Assembly (NCBI GenBank): GCA_945878495.1
Contig: CAMCTP010000021.1
Location: 1-14,525 of the forward strand
Source of the DNA: Rickettsia typhi
GTDB lineage: Bacteria > Pseudomonadota > Alphaproteobacteria > Rickettsiales > Deianiraeaceae
DNA: 14,525 nt
Direction: 5' to 3'
Made by a program: the position numbers and the translations under genes. This document shows positions 6,575 through 13,582 of this stretch, in pieces. The first letter of the stretch is position 1; each line of letters opens with the position of its first letter. The notes under the pieces were generated by a model. The model did not search any database and was not told where the DNA came from. It saw only the letters and a program-made list of their open reading frames with translations.

Positions 6575-9132
6575 TACAGCAAAACATTAGCACTTACCTT
6601 CATCTTTTTTGAAGATATTGTTGCAACAGATTTCCTGCTTTTTTTATCAGATTTTGCAAAAACAACATTAAATACATCGTCAAAAGTTTTACAAGGGTGA
6701 ATTTTTAACTTTCCGGTTATATCTTCCGGAATTTCTTCTAAATCTTTGATGTTTGAAAACGGTATTGCAACTTCTGTAATTTGCTTCGACCTAACTGCGG
6801 ATGTAAGTTTTTCCCTCAAGCCACCTATACCAAGAACCTTTCCTCTGAGCGTTATTTCTCCAGTCATAGCTATATCGCTTCTAACTGGTTGATTTGTTAA
6901 AACAGAAATTATTGCTGTGCATATTGTAATTCCAGCGGATGGTCCATCTTTTGGAGTTGCTCCTTCTGGAGCGTGTATGTGTATATCGAATTTGTTCATA
7001 TCATCCTTGATGCCAAATTTATCACGATTTGCCTTTATGTATATGTACCCAGCCTGAATAGACTCTTTCATAACATCTCCAAGACTTCCAGTGAATTTTA
7101 TCAAACCCTTACCAGTAGTTTTAATTGCCTCTATAATTAGCACATCTCCGCCTACGCTTGTATAGGCAAGACCATTTACAACGCCGACCATTGATTCATC
7201 TTCAAGCTCGGAATATGAAAATTTCTCAACCCCAAGATATTCTTTTATGCTATTTTTTTTGATTTCAATAATTTGATTTGAAGAGGTATGATTTTCGCTG
7301 ATAAGTTGAAAATTTTGATCATCGATTTCTTTGAAATTATTGTTTTTTAGAAGCTTAACAATATTTTTACGAGCAATTTTCGATATACATCTTTCCAACT
7401 CTCTTACGCCTGATTCTCTTGTATATTTTTCTATAATATGCTTAATGGATTCTTCTTCGAATTTAACTTTTTTAATATCTATTCCGCATTCTGCAAATTT
7501 TGTGGGTATTAGATATTTTTTTGCTATTTCAAGTTTTTCTTTTTCAAGATAGCTTGGAATGTTTATGATTTCCATTCTATCTCGCAGTGGGGCAGGGATG
7601 TTTAAGCTATTTGCCGTTGCTATAAAAAATACATTTGATATATCAAATCCTATGTCAAGATAGTGATCAGTAAAAGTTTTATTTTGCTCCGGATCTAGTA
7701 TTTCCAATAAAACGGAGGCAGGATCTCCTCTATGATCTGATGATAGTTTGTCTATTTCATCGAGTAAAATTACAGGATTTGACGTTTTTACTTTTTTCAT
7801 TGCATTGATGATTTTACCTGGCATTGCTCCAATGTAGGTTTTTCTATGCCCGAATAATTCCGATGCATCGTGTAGCCCTCCTAGTGATATTTTTGCATAC
7901 TCTCTATTCATTGCTTTTGCTATAGATCTGGCAAAAGTTGTCTTACCAACACCGGGTGGACCATAAAGGCACAGAACAACACCTGTTGGTTTTTTTATAT
8001 TTATTTGCACTGCTATATGTTCAATTATTCTTTGCTTTGTTTTGTCCATTCCAAAGTGCGACTGCGAAAGCTCTTGATCTGCTTTGTCAAGATTGGTTTG
8101 TTCTTTTGAGAATTTTTTCCATGGAAGATCGAAAACCAAGTCGAGATAAGATTTTATAACTCCGAACTCAGATGAAGATGGTGATGTATTTTTTAATTTT
8201 TTAATTTCATCTGTAATTTTTTCACGTGCTTCTTGTGATAAATTTTTATTATCATTAAGTTTTTGCTCGTATTTTGAGGCTATCTCTCCGACATCATCGC
8301 TCTCGCCAAGATCTTTTCGGATCAGCTTCATTTGCTCATGTAGGTAGTATTCTTTTTGATTTTTTTCTATATGAGATTTTACTCTATCATGAAAAGCCTT
8401 TTCTTCTTTTAAGACCTCAATTTCATTTAAGAGAGTTCTCATGACTTCGTTAATTCTGGTTTCAAGATCTTTTTCGTGGAGTATTAGTAGCTTTTTTTCA
8501 TCTGATATTGTTAAGTTTGATGTAGCAATATCGACTGAAGTTGATAAATCTTTTGCGGATGTTATATTTTTAATTGCATCGCTAGGAACTTTTTTGTTCA
8601 TTGATAAATATATTTCAAATGTTGAAATCAATGACCTTAAATATGCTTCTGATTTATGTTGATCAATTATCTGATCCTCAAGTAGATTTGCATCGCATGT
8701 TATTATTTTTTCTTTGAAATAATATTGGTTTATTTCAACTCTGTTTGTGCAATCAACAAAAAGTTTTATTGTTTCGTCTGGAAGGACTATACATTGTAAA
8801 ATATTTCCCATAGTTCCAATGTTTGGAAGATCTGATGCGTCATCTATTACCTCTTTTGAAGAGTCAAGCTGTGTAACAAAAACAAGGTTTCTTGATGACT
8901 TCAATACTGAGTTCACGGCGTTCACAGATTTAACTCTTCCTATAAATAAAGATACTATAGAGCCTGGAAACATAACTATATCTCTAACCGATACAACGGG
9001 TATTTTTGAAAGCATCTGAAGTGTTGTGATGTTTAAAGTATCTTCATTTACAATTGTTGTTGTGCTTTTTTTTACCTTCTTTTCCTTTTTAATAGAGCTA
9101 TCTACGGTATTTTTTGTTGTATTTTTTTTCAT
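6574..9132 (-). CDS. lon: ATP-dependent protease Lon
   Basis: A complete 852-residue LonA protease, an ATP-driven cytoplasmic serine protease that degrades damaged and regulatory proteins. After a Lys/Thr-rich extension (1-35) the LON substrate-binding domain starts at IPVVSVRDIVMFPG (44-57). A coiled-coil region spans about 210-315. The AAA+ module has Walker A GPPGVGKT (391-398), Walker B VILLDEID (454-461) and RGDPASVLLEILDPEQN (468-484). The protease domain has catalytic S732 in PKDGPSAG and K775 in GLREK, 43 residues apart as in E. coli Lon (S679/K722). The extra N-terminal residues and the basic C-terminal tail (about 826-852) are lineage-specific and unexplained. First gene of the lon-hemW-lipoprotein operon, with a good promoter upstream. 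Confidence 0.97.
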   Translation of the reverse strand: MKKNTTKNTVDSSIKKEKKVKKSTTTIVNEDTLNITTLQMLSKIPVVSVRDIVMFPGSIVSLFIGRVKSVNAVNSVLKSSRNLVFVTQLDSSKEVIDDASDLPNIGTMGNILQCIVLPDETIKLFVDCTNRVEINQYYFKEKIITCDANLLEDQIIDQHKSEAYLRSLISTFEIYLSMNKKVPSDAIKNITSAKDLSTSVDIATSNLTISDEKKLLILHEKDLETRINEVMRTLLNEIEVLKEEKAFHDRVKSHIEKNQKEYYLHEQMKLIRKDLGESDDVGEIASKYEQKLNDNKNLSQEAREKITDEIKKLKNTSPSSSEFGVIKSYLDLVFDLPWKKFSKEQTNLDKADQELSQSHFGMDKTKQRIIEHIAVQINIKKPTGVVLCLYGPPGVGKTTFARSIAKAMNREYAKISLGGLHDASELFGHRKTYIGAMPGKIINAMKKVKTSNPVILLDEIDKLSSDHRGDPASVLLEILDPEQNKTFTDHYLDIGFDISNVFFIATANSLNIPAPLRDRMEIINIPSYLEKEKLEIAKKYLIPTKFAECGIDIKKVKFEEESIKHIIEKYTRESGVRELERCISKIARKNIVKLLKNNNFKEIDDQNFQLISENHTSSNQIIEIKKNSIKEYLGVEKFSYSELEDESMVGVVNGLAYTSVGGDVLIIEAIKTTGKGLIKFTGSLGDVMKESIQAGYIYIKANRDKFGIKDDMNKFDIHIHAPEGATPKDGPSAGITICTAIISVLTNQPVRSDIAMTGEITLRGKVLGIGGLREKLTSAVRSKQITEVAIPFSNIKDLEEIPEDITGKLKIHPCKTFDDVFNVVFAKSDKKSRKSVATISSKKMKVSANVLL

Positions 9133-9152
9133 TTTTTTAAACTGGTTTATCG

Positions 9153-9181
9153 ATTATATTGGTAAAAAAGATAAAAATCAA
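9153..9181 (-). promoter_or_regulatory. sigma-70 type promoter for lon
   Basis: On the minus strand TTGATT (9181-9176), a 17-base spacer and a perfect TATAAT (9158-9153) stand about 20 bases before the lon ATG. No convincing heat-shock sigma-32 match (CTTGAAA...CCCATNT) is seen at this site, so basal transcription looks housekeeping-type. Confidence 0.65.
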
Positions 9182-9190
9182 TAAAAATGC

Positions 9191-9218
9191 TTGACTTTTA
9201 TTTATTGATTTCAAGAAT
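9191..9218 (+). promoter_or_regulatory. candidate promoter for rpmE
   Basis: TTGACT (9191-9196) is followed after 16 bases by AAGAAT (9213-9218), a 4/6 match to the -10 consensus. A TATATAAA run at 9223-9230 is a better -10 in composition but is badly spaced from this -35. It lies 31 bases before the rpmE ATG. Confidence 0.4.
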
Positions 9219-9248
9219 TAACTATATAAATATTTGTTTTTACCAAAA

Positions 9249-9509
9249 ATGAAAAAAGCAAAATCAGAAGTAAAAGTACCAGAAATGCACGAAATAGTGT
9301 ACATAGACACAGCTGGAAATAAAATTACAACCATGTCAACATATGGAAAGCCTGGGCAGGAGATAAAGCTAGAAGTTGATCACTTAACTCACCCGGCTTG
9401 GAAAAAAGACTCAAATTCAAACGCTATAAATGCAAGAGTTGATCAGGTTGTAAAATTTGAAGAAAAAAACAAAGATCTAATGGCAAAGTTAAACAAAATG
9501 TTTGGTTAG
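9249..9509 (+). CDS. rpmE: 50S ribosomal protein L31
   Basis: An 86-residue L31, a small protein of the large ribosomal subunit at the subunit bridge. Diagnostic segments are STYGKPGQEIKLEVD and THPAW, matching the family pattern of a STYG-type turn followed by D..THPAW, with a charged C-terminal helix (VVKFEEKNKDLMAKLNKMF) in place of the usual short end. I chose ATG 9249 over an in-frame TTG at 9234, because L31 proteins begin MKK and the extra MFLPK has no counterpart. It lacks the CxxC zinc pairs, so it is the zinc-free type. It is divergent from lon and is closed by a strong hairpin terminator. Confidence 0.9.
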   Translation: MKKAKSEVKVPEMHEIVYIDTAGNKITTMSTYGKPGQEIKLEVDHLTHPAWKKDSNSNAINARVDQVVKFEEKNKDLMAKLNKMFG

Positions 9510-9530
9510 TCATAATTCTTTAATAAATAT

Positions 9531-9570
9531 ATCGAGCTAAGCAGATTTTTTCTGTCGTAGCTCGATTTTT
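9531..9570 (+). terminator. Rho-independent terminator of rpmE
   Basis: ATCGAGCTA (9531-9539) pairs perfectly with TAGCTCGAT (9558-9566); an inner CAGA/TCTG pairing extends the stem, and TTTTT follows at 9566-9570. It starts 21 bases after the rpmE stop and is nearly the same sequence as the tlc terminator at 5061-5100. Confidence 0.82.
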
Positions 9571-9605
9571 CATTTGCACGTAAAATATTTTTTTAATTCA
9601 ACAAG

Positions 9606-9637
9606 AACAATTGGCATGTATATACCGATCAATTGTT
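9606..9637. repeat. perfect 8-bp inverted repeat inside the pseudogene
   Basis: AACAATTG (9606-9613) and CAATTGTT (9630-9637) are exact reverse complements around a 16-base loop. They sit in the part of the remnant that has no counterpart in the intact lipoprotein gene, so they may mark a small inserted palindromic element. Confidence 0.5.
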
Positions 9638-9760
9638 AGCTAGAAATAAAAGACAAAACTACAGTCGATATTTCTGTTGGCAGATTTTTAAAGCCCGATG
9701 GTATATTTATAATATTGTAAAATATATTACCCGACCTGAATGAAGCACTTCATTCAATGC

Positions 9761-10213
9761 TTAATGCGATGTGGATTTTATTTTGTCTCTATTTTGCATT
9801 GCAATTTCACGGCTTTCTTTTTGATGTTTTGTGAATTCATCTTCGTTCCATATTTGAAACTTTCTACCTTTTCCAACAAAAACTGCAATCTCATTTAATC
9901 CATACTCCAATGCTATATCTTGAGGTATGATGATTCTGCCTTCTGGATCGAATCCAAGCTGAACACTTCCGCCCAGAACAATTGTTTCAAAGGCATCTCT
10001 TTCTTGCGAAAATGGATCCAACTTATCTATTGCATCTGTTAATTCTGTTAATTTTTCAATTGTCATACCTTCAACACAATTGCTTGATATTGATTTATGA
10101 AGCACAACGCCCTGAAATTGGCTGTATGCTATTGCCGCACGAAATTGGGATGGTATGGAGACTCTAAGCTTCTTGTCTATTTTATTTTTGTATGTTGACA
10201 AAAAAAGAGTCAT
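9761..10213 (-). CDS. mraZ: MraZ, transcriptional regulator of the division/cell wall cluster
   Basis: A 150-residue MraZ with two SpoVT/AbrB-like DNA-binding halves. The first is FLSTYKNKIDKKLRVSIP (4-21) with PSQFR; the second is LGFDPEGRIIIPQDI (86-100). In other bacteria MraZ forms ring-shaped oligomers and binds short repeats ahead of its own dcw operon. The first DxxxR motif reads DKKLR where the family usually has glycine (DKKGR); the second, DPEGR, is standard. Unusually, no rsmH, ftsL or other dcw gene follows: the next things downstream are the lipoprotein remnant and convergent rpmE. The ATG at 10213 has no Shine-Dalgarno and follows a structured leader. Confidence 0.93.
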   Translation of the reverse strand: MTLFLSTYKNKIDKKLRVSIPSQFRAAIAYSQFQGVVLHKSISSNCVEGMTIEKLTELTDAIDKLDPFSQERDAFETIVLGGSVQLGFDPEGRIIIPQDIALEYGLNEIAVFVGKGRKFQIWNEDEFTKHQKESREIAMQNRDKIKSTSH

Positions 10214-10218
10214 TTTAT

Positions 10219-10252
10219 AAAAAATACAGTGGCGCCGTATCTCTACGGCACT
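10219..10252 (-). terminator. terminator-like hairpin directly before the mraZ start
   Basis: On the minus strand GCCGTA (10249-10244) pairs with TACGGC (10239-10234) around GAGA, with an outer AGT/ACT pairing across a three-base bulge, and six T residues follow (10224-10219). The ATG of mraZ begins six bases later. It could terminate a short RNA begun at the promoter upstream, act as an attenuator, or simply hold the start codon region. Confidence 0.5.
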
Positions 10253-10261
10253 ACACAGTTT

Positions 10262-10344
10262 GATGCTTTTAAAACATCGGCTCCTTTAAAAACCTGTTAT
10301 AAAAATAAGTTATTACATAAAACCACTTGCATGATTTTGTGTAA
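10262..10344 (-). promoter_or_regulatory. structured leader of mraZ: two further hairpins
   Basis: On the minus strand a first hairpin (10344-10313) pairs TTACACAAAA with TTTTATGTAA at nine of ten positions around a 12-base loop. A second (10278-10262), GATGTTTT against AAAAGCATC, overlaps an AAAGGAG sequence three bases before ATG TTT TAA, a two-codon reading frame. With the terminator-like hairpin at 10252-10219 they form a leader of about 145 bases. I do not recognise a known riboswitch or RNA family. Confidence 0.4.
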
Positions 10345-10364
10345 TTTTTTTGGTTCACATTGGT

Positions 10365-10392
10365 ATAATATGGGTAAGTTTGGAAAAGTCAA
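10365..10392 (-). promoter_or_regulatory. sigma-70 type promoter of mraZ or a small RNA
   Basis: TTGACT (10392-10387), a 16-base spacer and TATTAT (10370-10365) on the minus strand form a good promoter about 150 bases before the mraZ ATG. Expected transcription start is near 10358. I found no MraZ-type operator repeats (spaced TGGG motifs) near it. Confidence 0.6.
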
Positions 10393-10703
10393 GTGTTTTT
10401 TCATTTTTTTTTAATTTTTTTTATCAAAATTGATGAATTCGTGATAGATGTTAAAAAGTATTAAAAAGATATATTGCTATTTATCATCATTTATTCATTA
10501 ATTTGTTGAATAAGGAGTTAATTAATGCTGTGTTTTTGAGAAAAATTTGCCGAAATACAAAGCAGATGAGTCCGATTCTTGTATATCTTAAAGTATAGTG
10601 GAGCTATTGAGAATTTTTACGTGTGTCAAGTATTATCAATCGAAGTTAGATAGTTATTAAATATACATCTGGGTGAAATGCAGTTTTGATCAAAAACAAA
10701 AAT
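10393..10703. other. non-coding stretch between the mraZ promoter and parB
   Basis: About 310 very AT-rich bases with no credible gene on either strand. It contains a T-rich run at 10400-10430, an AAGGAG followed seven bases later by an ATG that opens only four codons (10524-10538, plus strand), and a 12-base palindrome TTTTGATCAAAA (10684-10695) just beyond the parB stop. No tRNA, parS site or known RNA is recognisable. It may be a degraded gene. Confidence 0.5.
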
Positions 10704-11633
10704 CTAGTCTTGTTTGCCATTTCCGCACAGCAAATTTACAACATTGGACAGCTGGTCTTCATCTCCAACTGAGATTGTAATATTTTTGAGATTATTTTGA
10801 TATTTAAAATTTAAATGCATTCCGGTTATATTGAAAATATCAGCTTGAATTGATTCCAATTTTTGCTTCATTTCTTGATTTTTTTGGATTGTATTTGGTG
10901 TTTTTTTGACCGAAGCATTTTCATACTCACCCGGTAATTCTCCGCTGAATAAATATTGCTCTAATTGACGAACTGATAAATGTTTATCAATAACGATATT
11001 TAGGAGTTCCATTGCATTTTCTCTGCTACAAATTATTTTCAATATACCGGCAGGAACTTTGTTTTCCGATGCAATGGCTTTAAACTCTTCGTCGCTTTCC
11101 GCTATTCTCATCATATTTGCTACATGAGATCTAGGTTTTGCGATCTTTTGTGCAATTTCACCCTGTGTTAAATTGAACTCATTTTTTAACGCCAAATAAT
11201 AATCAGCTTCTTCGATCGGCAATAGGTCTGATCGCTGAATATTTTCTATGATAGATGCAAAAGCAAGGCTTTGTTCGTCGTTATTTTTATCTTTGATAAT
11301 CGCCGGAATTTTGCTCATCCCAAGCATTTTACAAGCTCTATATCTTCTCTCACCGGCAACAACTATATAAATTTGTTCCTCATTTTCATCTTCTGTTTTG
11401 TACAAAACAATCGGCTGCAAAAGACCATGTTGGCGTATTGAGTCGGCAAGATCCATAATCTCTTGTGAATTAAACATTTTTCTCGGTTGATTTGGATTTG
11501 CGGTAATAAGATTGATATCTATTTCGCCATTTGATTGCGCATTGAAATCTTTTTGAGAGTTAAAATTTTGCATTTTTAACAGACCATTCAGACCCATTCC
11601 AAGTTTTGTTTTTTTTACTTCATCGTTATTCAT
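10704..11633 (-). CDS. parB: chromosome partitioning protein ParB
   Basis: A 309-residue ParB, the CTP-dependent clamp that loads at parS and works with ParA to segregate replicated origins. Motifs, from the chosen start: KKTKLGMGLNGLL (7-19, the ParA-interacting N-terminus of the K..GLG.GL type), NPNQPRK (46-52), GERRYRAC (94-101, nucleotide-binding box II), ENIQRSDLLPIEEA (130-143) and a helix-turn-helix LTQGEIAQKIAKPRSHVAN (155-173). A C-terminal dimer domain follows. An in-frame ATG at 11666 would add 11 residues (MLKEIISLLVQ) unlike any ParB N-terminus. ATG 11633 overlaps the parA stop by eight bases, the usual coupled arrangement. Box II normally ends RA[AS]; here it is RAC. Confidence 0.95.
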   Translation of the reverse strand: MNNDEVKKTKLGMGLNGLLKMQNFNSQKDFNAQSNGEIDINLITANPNQPRKMFNSQEIMDLADSIRQHGLLQPIVLYKTEDENEEQIYIVVAGERRYRACKMLGMSKIPAIIKDKNNDEQSLAFASIIENIQRSDLLPIEEADYYLALKNEFNLTQGEIAQKIAKPRSHVANMMRIAESDEEFKAIASENKVPAGILKIICSRENAMELLNIVIDKHLSVRQLEQYLFSGELPGEYENASVKKTPNTIQKNQEMKQKLESIQADIFNITGMHLNFKYQNNLKNITISVGDEDQLSNVVNLLCGNGKQD

Positions 11634-12414
11634 TTGAACCAATAATGATATTATTTCTTTTAACAAATTCTTTTGCTAGGTTGATATACGCAATCGATCC
11701 TGAGCAGTTTATGTCGTACATCATAACAGGTAGACCATATGATGGAGCTTCTGAAATTTTGACATTTCTTGGTATCGTTGTTGTATAAACCGCTTCTCCG
11801 AAAACGCTTCTTACTTCTCTTTCAACTTCTTGAGTTAGATTATTTCTTTTGTCGTACATTGTGAGAATTATTCCTTCGATTTCAAGATCAGGTTTTTGAG
11901 ATAGAATCATTTCGTAGGTTTTTATTAAATGTGATAGACCTTCTAAGGCAAAAAATTCGCATTGAACTGGTATTAAAATAGATTTTGATGCAAATAGAGC
12001 ATTTATCGTAAGCATGCCAAGTGAAGGCGGGCAGTCTATTAATATTATATCGTAGTTTTCTGATATAGATGATAATTTTTCGGATAAAAGCTCATGATTT
12101 CCCGACAACTCTGTTTCTGCAGCTGCAAGATCAACGCTTGCTGGTATTACGTCAAGATTTTTGATATCTGTTGCATGAATTGCATCTTGAATACTGCAAG
12201 ATTCAGCCATTGCTTCGTAAATTGATGCCGCTCTATTATTTGAACTTATTCCAAGTCCAGTTGAGGCATTTCCTTGTGGATCCATGTCGCAAACGAGCGT
12301 TCTTTGTCCTATTGCAGCAAGAGCTGTTGCTAGATTGATTACAGTTGTAGTCTTTCCAACTCCGCCTTTTTGATTTATAGTTGAGACAATTTTTTTAGCA
12401 TTTGTTGCTGACAT
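11626..12414 (-). CDS. parA: chromosome partitioning ATPase ParA (Soj)
   Basis: A 262-residue ParA-family ATPase. The deviant Walker A is KGGVGKTT (16-23), with DMDPQGNASTGLG (43-55) and the Walker B segment LIDCPPSLGMLTINAL (125-140). It lacks the N-terminal DNA-binding helix-turn-helix found in type Ia plasmid ParA proteins, so it is the chromosomal Soj type, which binds DNA non-specifically when ATP-bound and is stimulated by ParB. parB follows with an eight-base overlap. In many alphaproteobacteria parAB sits with gidA/gidB near the origin; those genes are not in this window. Confidence 0.96.
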   Translation of the reverse strand: MSATNAKKIVSTINQKGGVGKTTTVINLATALAAIGQRTLVCDMDPQGNASTGLGISSNNRAASIYEAMAESCSIQDAIHATDIKNLDVIPASVDLAAAETELSGNHELLSEKLSSISENYDIILIDCPPSLGMLTINALFASKSILIPVQCEFFALEGLSHLIKTYEMILSQKPDLEIEGIILTMYDKRNNLTQEVEREVRSVFGEAVYTTTIPRNVKISEAPSYGLPVMMYDINCSGSIAYINLAKEFVKRNNIIIGSNE

Positions 12415-12434
12415 TTTTTAAAATAGGTTTTTAG

Positions 12435-12464
12435 TATATATTTTCTCTTAAAAATAAAAATCAA
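12435..12464 (-). promoter_or_regulatory. candidate promoter for parAB
   Basis: On the minus strand TTGATT (12464-12459), an 18-base spacer and TATATA (12440-12435) lie about 20 bases upstream of the parA ATG. Confidence 0.5.
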
Positions 12465-12501
12465 GTAATTTTAAAAGTATCTTTTTCAATTGAATTCATT
12501 A

Positions 12502-12530
12502 TTGACAATTAAAACTATTTTAATTATTTA
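12502..12530 (+). promoter_or_regulatory. candidate promoter for the ferredoxin-NADP reductase gene
   Basis: A perfect TTGACA -35 (12502-12507) is followed after 17 bases by TATTTA (12525-12530), about 30 bases before the ATG. Confidence 0.5.
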
Positions 12531-12559
12531 ATGTTAATGATAAAAGTTTAAATAATAAC

Positions 12560-13579
12560 ATGAAGCAATGTGATGTTTGTATTATTGGAGCAGGGCCTGT
12601 AGGAATACACGCTGCATTTCAGGCTGGAATTTTGGGTATGACTTCCTGCATAGTTGATTCTCTTGCCTTTGTTGGAGGTCAATGCAATGCGCTTTATCCG
12701 GAAAAGCCAATCTTCGATATCCCTGGATTTAGTAAAATTTTTGCACAAGATTTAATTGACAAGCTTGTTGAACAGTCTTCAAAATTTAACCCTGAATATA
12801 TCTTGAATCATAAAGCTGTCAATTTGACCGGTAATTCCGACACTGGCTTTGAGCTTGAAATATTGGAAAATGATACCAATATTTTATCAAAAATATCAGC
12901 AAAGGCAGTAGTCTTGGCTTGTGGATCAGGTTTTTTTGGTCCAAAAAAACCACCATTAGATGGAATTGAATCTTTTGAAAATAAAAGCGTATTTTATTTT
13001 GTTGATAAAATTTCTAATTTCGCCGGCAGGGATATTTTAATTGCCGGAGGAGGAGATTCCGCTGTTGACTGGGCTTTGTCGCTAGCGAAAGAAGCAAAAA
13101 GTTTAGCAATTGTTCATAGAAGATCGAATTTTCGCTGCCTGCCTGATAGCGAAAGAGAGTTAAAAGAATTGGTTGAATCTGGTAAAGTAAAATTGTTAAC
13201 ACCATATCAGTTGTCAGGATTGGATGGAAGTGAAGGAAGATTGTCAAGCGTTATCATTGAAAATATTGAAACGGAGGAAAAAATTTCGTATAAATGTGAT
13301 TATTTATTGCCTTTTTTTGGCTTGAATGCAGATATAGGAAATATTGAGCAATGGGGAGTTAAGATTGAAAAAAAACTTGCCGTTGTCAACAAAGAAAGCT
13401 ATGAAACAAGTGTTTCAGGGATATATGCAGTTGGCGACATTGCTGGTTATGATGGAAAACTAAAGCTTATAATGCTTGGATTCGCTGAATCAGCAATAGC
13501 AATGCACAACGCTTATAAGAATGTATTTAAAAAATCACCGCATTTTCAACACTCAAGCTCTCTTGCAGGAACTTTTTAA
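12560..13579 (+). CDS. ferredoxin--NADP+ reductase, thioredoxin-reductase-like
   Basis: A 339-residue two-dinucleotide-domain flavoprotein of the TrxR-like FNR type (YumC family), which passes electrons between NADPH and ferredoxin through FAD. The FAD-binding loop is IIGAGPVG (8-15), followed by VGGQCNALYPEKPIFDIPGF (38-57), the stretch that separates this type from true thioredoxin reductases. The NADPH domain has ILIAGGGDSAVDWALSLA (159-176) and VHRRSNFR (185-192). The second FAD motif is YAVGDIAGYDGKLKL (289-303). The redox CxxC of thioredoxin reductase is absent, as expected. Length fits the family (about 330-350). It is divergent from parA and ends three bases from virB8 on the other strand. 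It may supply reduced ferredoxin for iron-sulfur assembly; that role is inferred. Confidence 0.93.
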   Translation: MKQCDVCIIGAGPVGIHAAFQAGILGMTSCIVDSLAFVGGQCNALYPEKPIFDIPGFSKIFAQDLIDKLVEQSSKFNPEYILNHKAVNLTGNSDTGFELEILENDTNILSKISAKAVVLACGSGFFGPKKPPLDGIESFENKSVFYFVDKISNFAGRDILIAGGGDSAVDWALSLAKEAKSLAIVHRRSNFRCLPDSERELKELVESGKVKLLTPYQLSGLDGSEGRLSSVIIENIETEEKISYKCDYLLPFFGLNADIGNIEQWGVKIEKKLAVVNKESYETSVSGIYAVGDIAGYDGKLKLIMLGFAESAIAMHNAYKNVFKKSPHFQHSSSLAGTF

Positions 13580-13582
13580 AAA

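Larger units (their letters stand above)
9528..9757 (-). pseudogene. decayed partial copy of the 5037-5432 lipoprotein gene
   Basis: Two blocks match the 3' half of the lipoprotein gene. Block 1, 9531-9584 against 5061-5115, differs at about seven positions, including a one-base deletion that breaks the frame after ANEKSSYDR (live gene: ANGKSSYNR). Block 2, about 9670-9757 against 5141-5198, reads SFRSGNIFYNIIN where the live gene reads SFKSDNTFYNIIN, has TGA in place of a cysteine codon, and carries an extra stretch of about 30 bases. About 85 bases between the blocks have no counterpart. Nothing resembling the lipoprotein N-terminus remains; the similarity stops at the 3' end of mraZ. This is therefore a truncated, frame-broken remnant. 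Confidence 0.72.

Noticed and set aside
8217..8232. A parS-like sequence (TTTCACGTG core) inside lon
   Set aside because: Only one half fits the TGTTTCACGTGAAACA consensus; the other arm reads CTTCT. It is within coding sequence, so chance is likely. No full parS was found near parAB.
9234..9248. Extended rpmE start at TTG 9234
   Set aside because: It adds MFLPK with no counterpart in L31 proteins, while ATG 9249 gives the usual MKK start.
10229..10414. A 61-codon plus-strand open frame from a GTG, with somewhat GC-richer first codons
   Set aside because: It lies across the minus-strand mraZ promoter and leader hairpins, has no Shine-Dalgarno, matches no family I know, and its GC-rich start is explained by the hairpin.
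10684..10695. Palindrome TTTTGATCAAAA after parB as a terminator
   Set aside because: The stem is only A/T pairs around GATC with no room for a stable loop, so it is too weak to call.
11634..11666. Upstream parB start at ATG 11666
   Set aside because: The 11 added hydrophobic residues are encoded over the parA 3' end and do not resemble ParB; ATG 11633 with the eight-base parA overlap is more natural.
12548..12748. 66-codon open frame antisense to the ferredoxin-NADP reductase start
   Set aside because: It overlaps the conserved FAD-binding motif of the sense gene and has no start signals.
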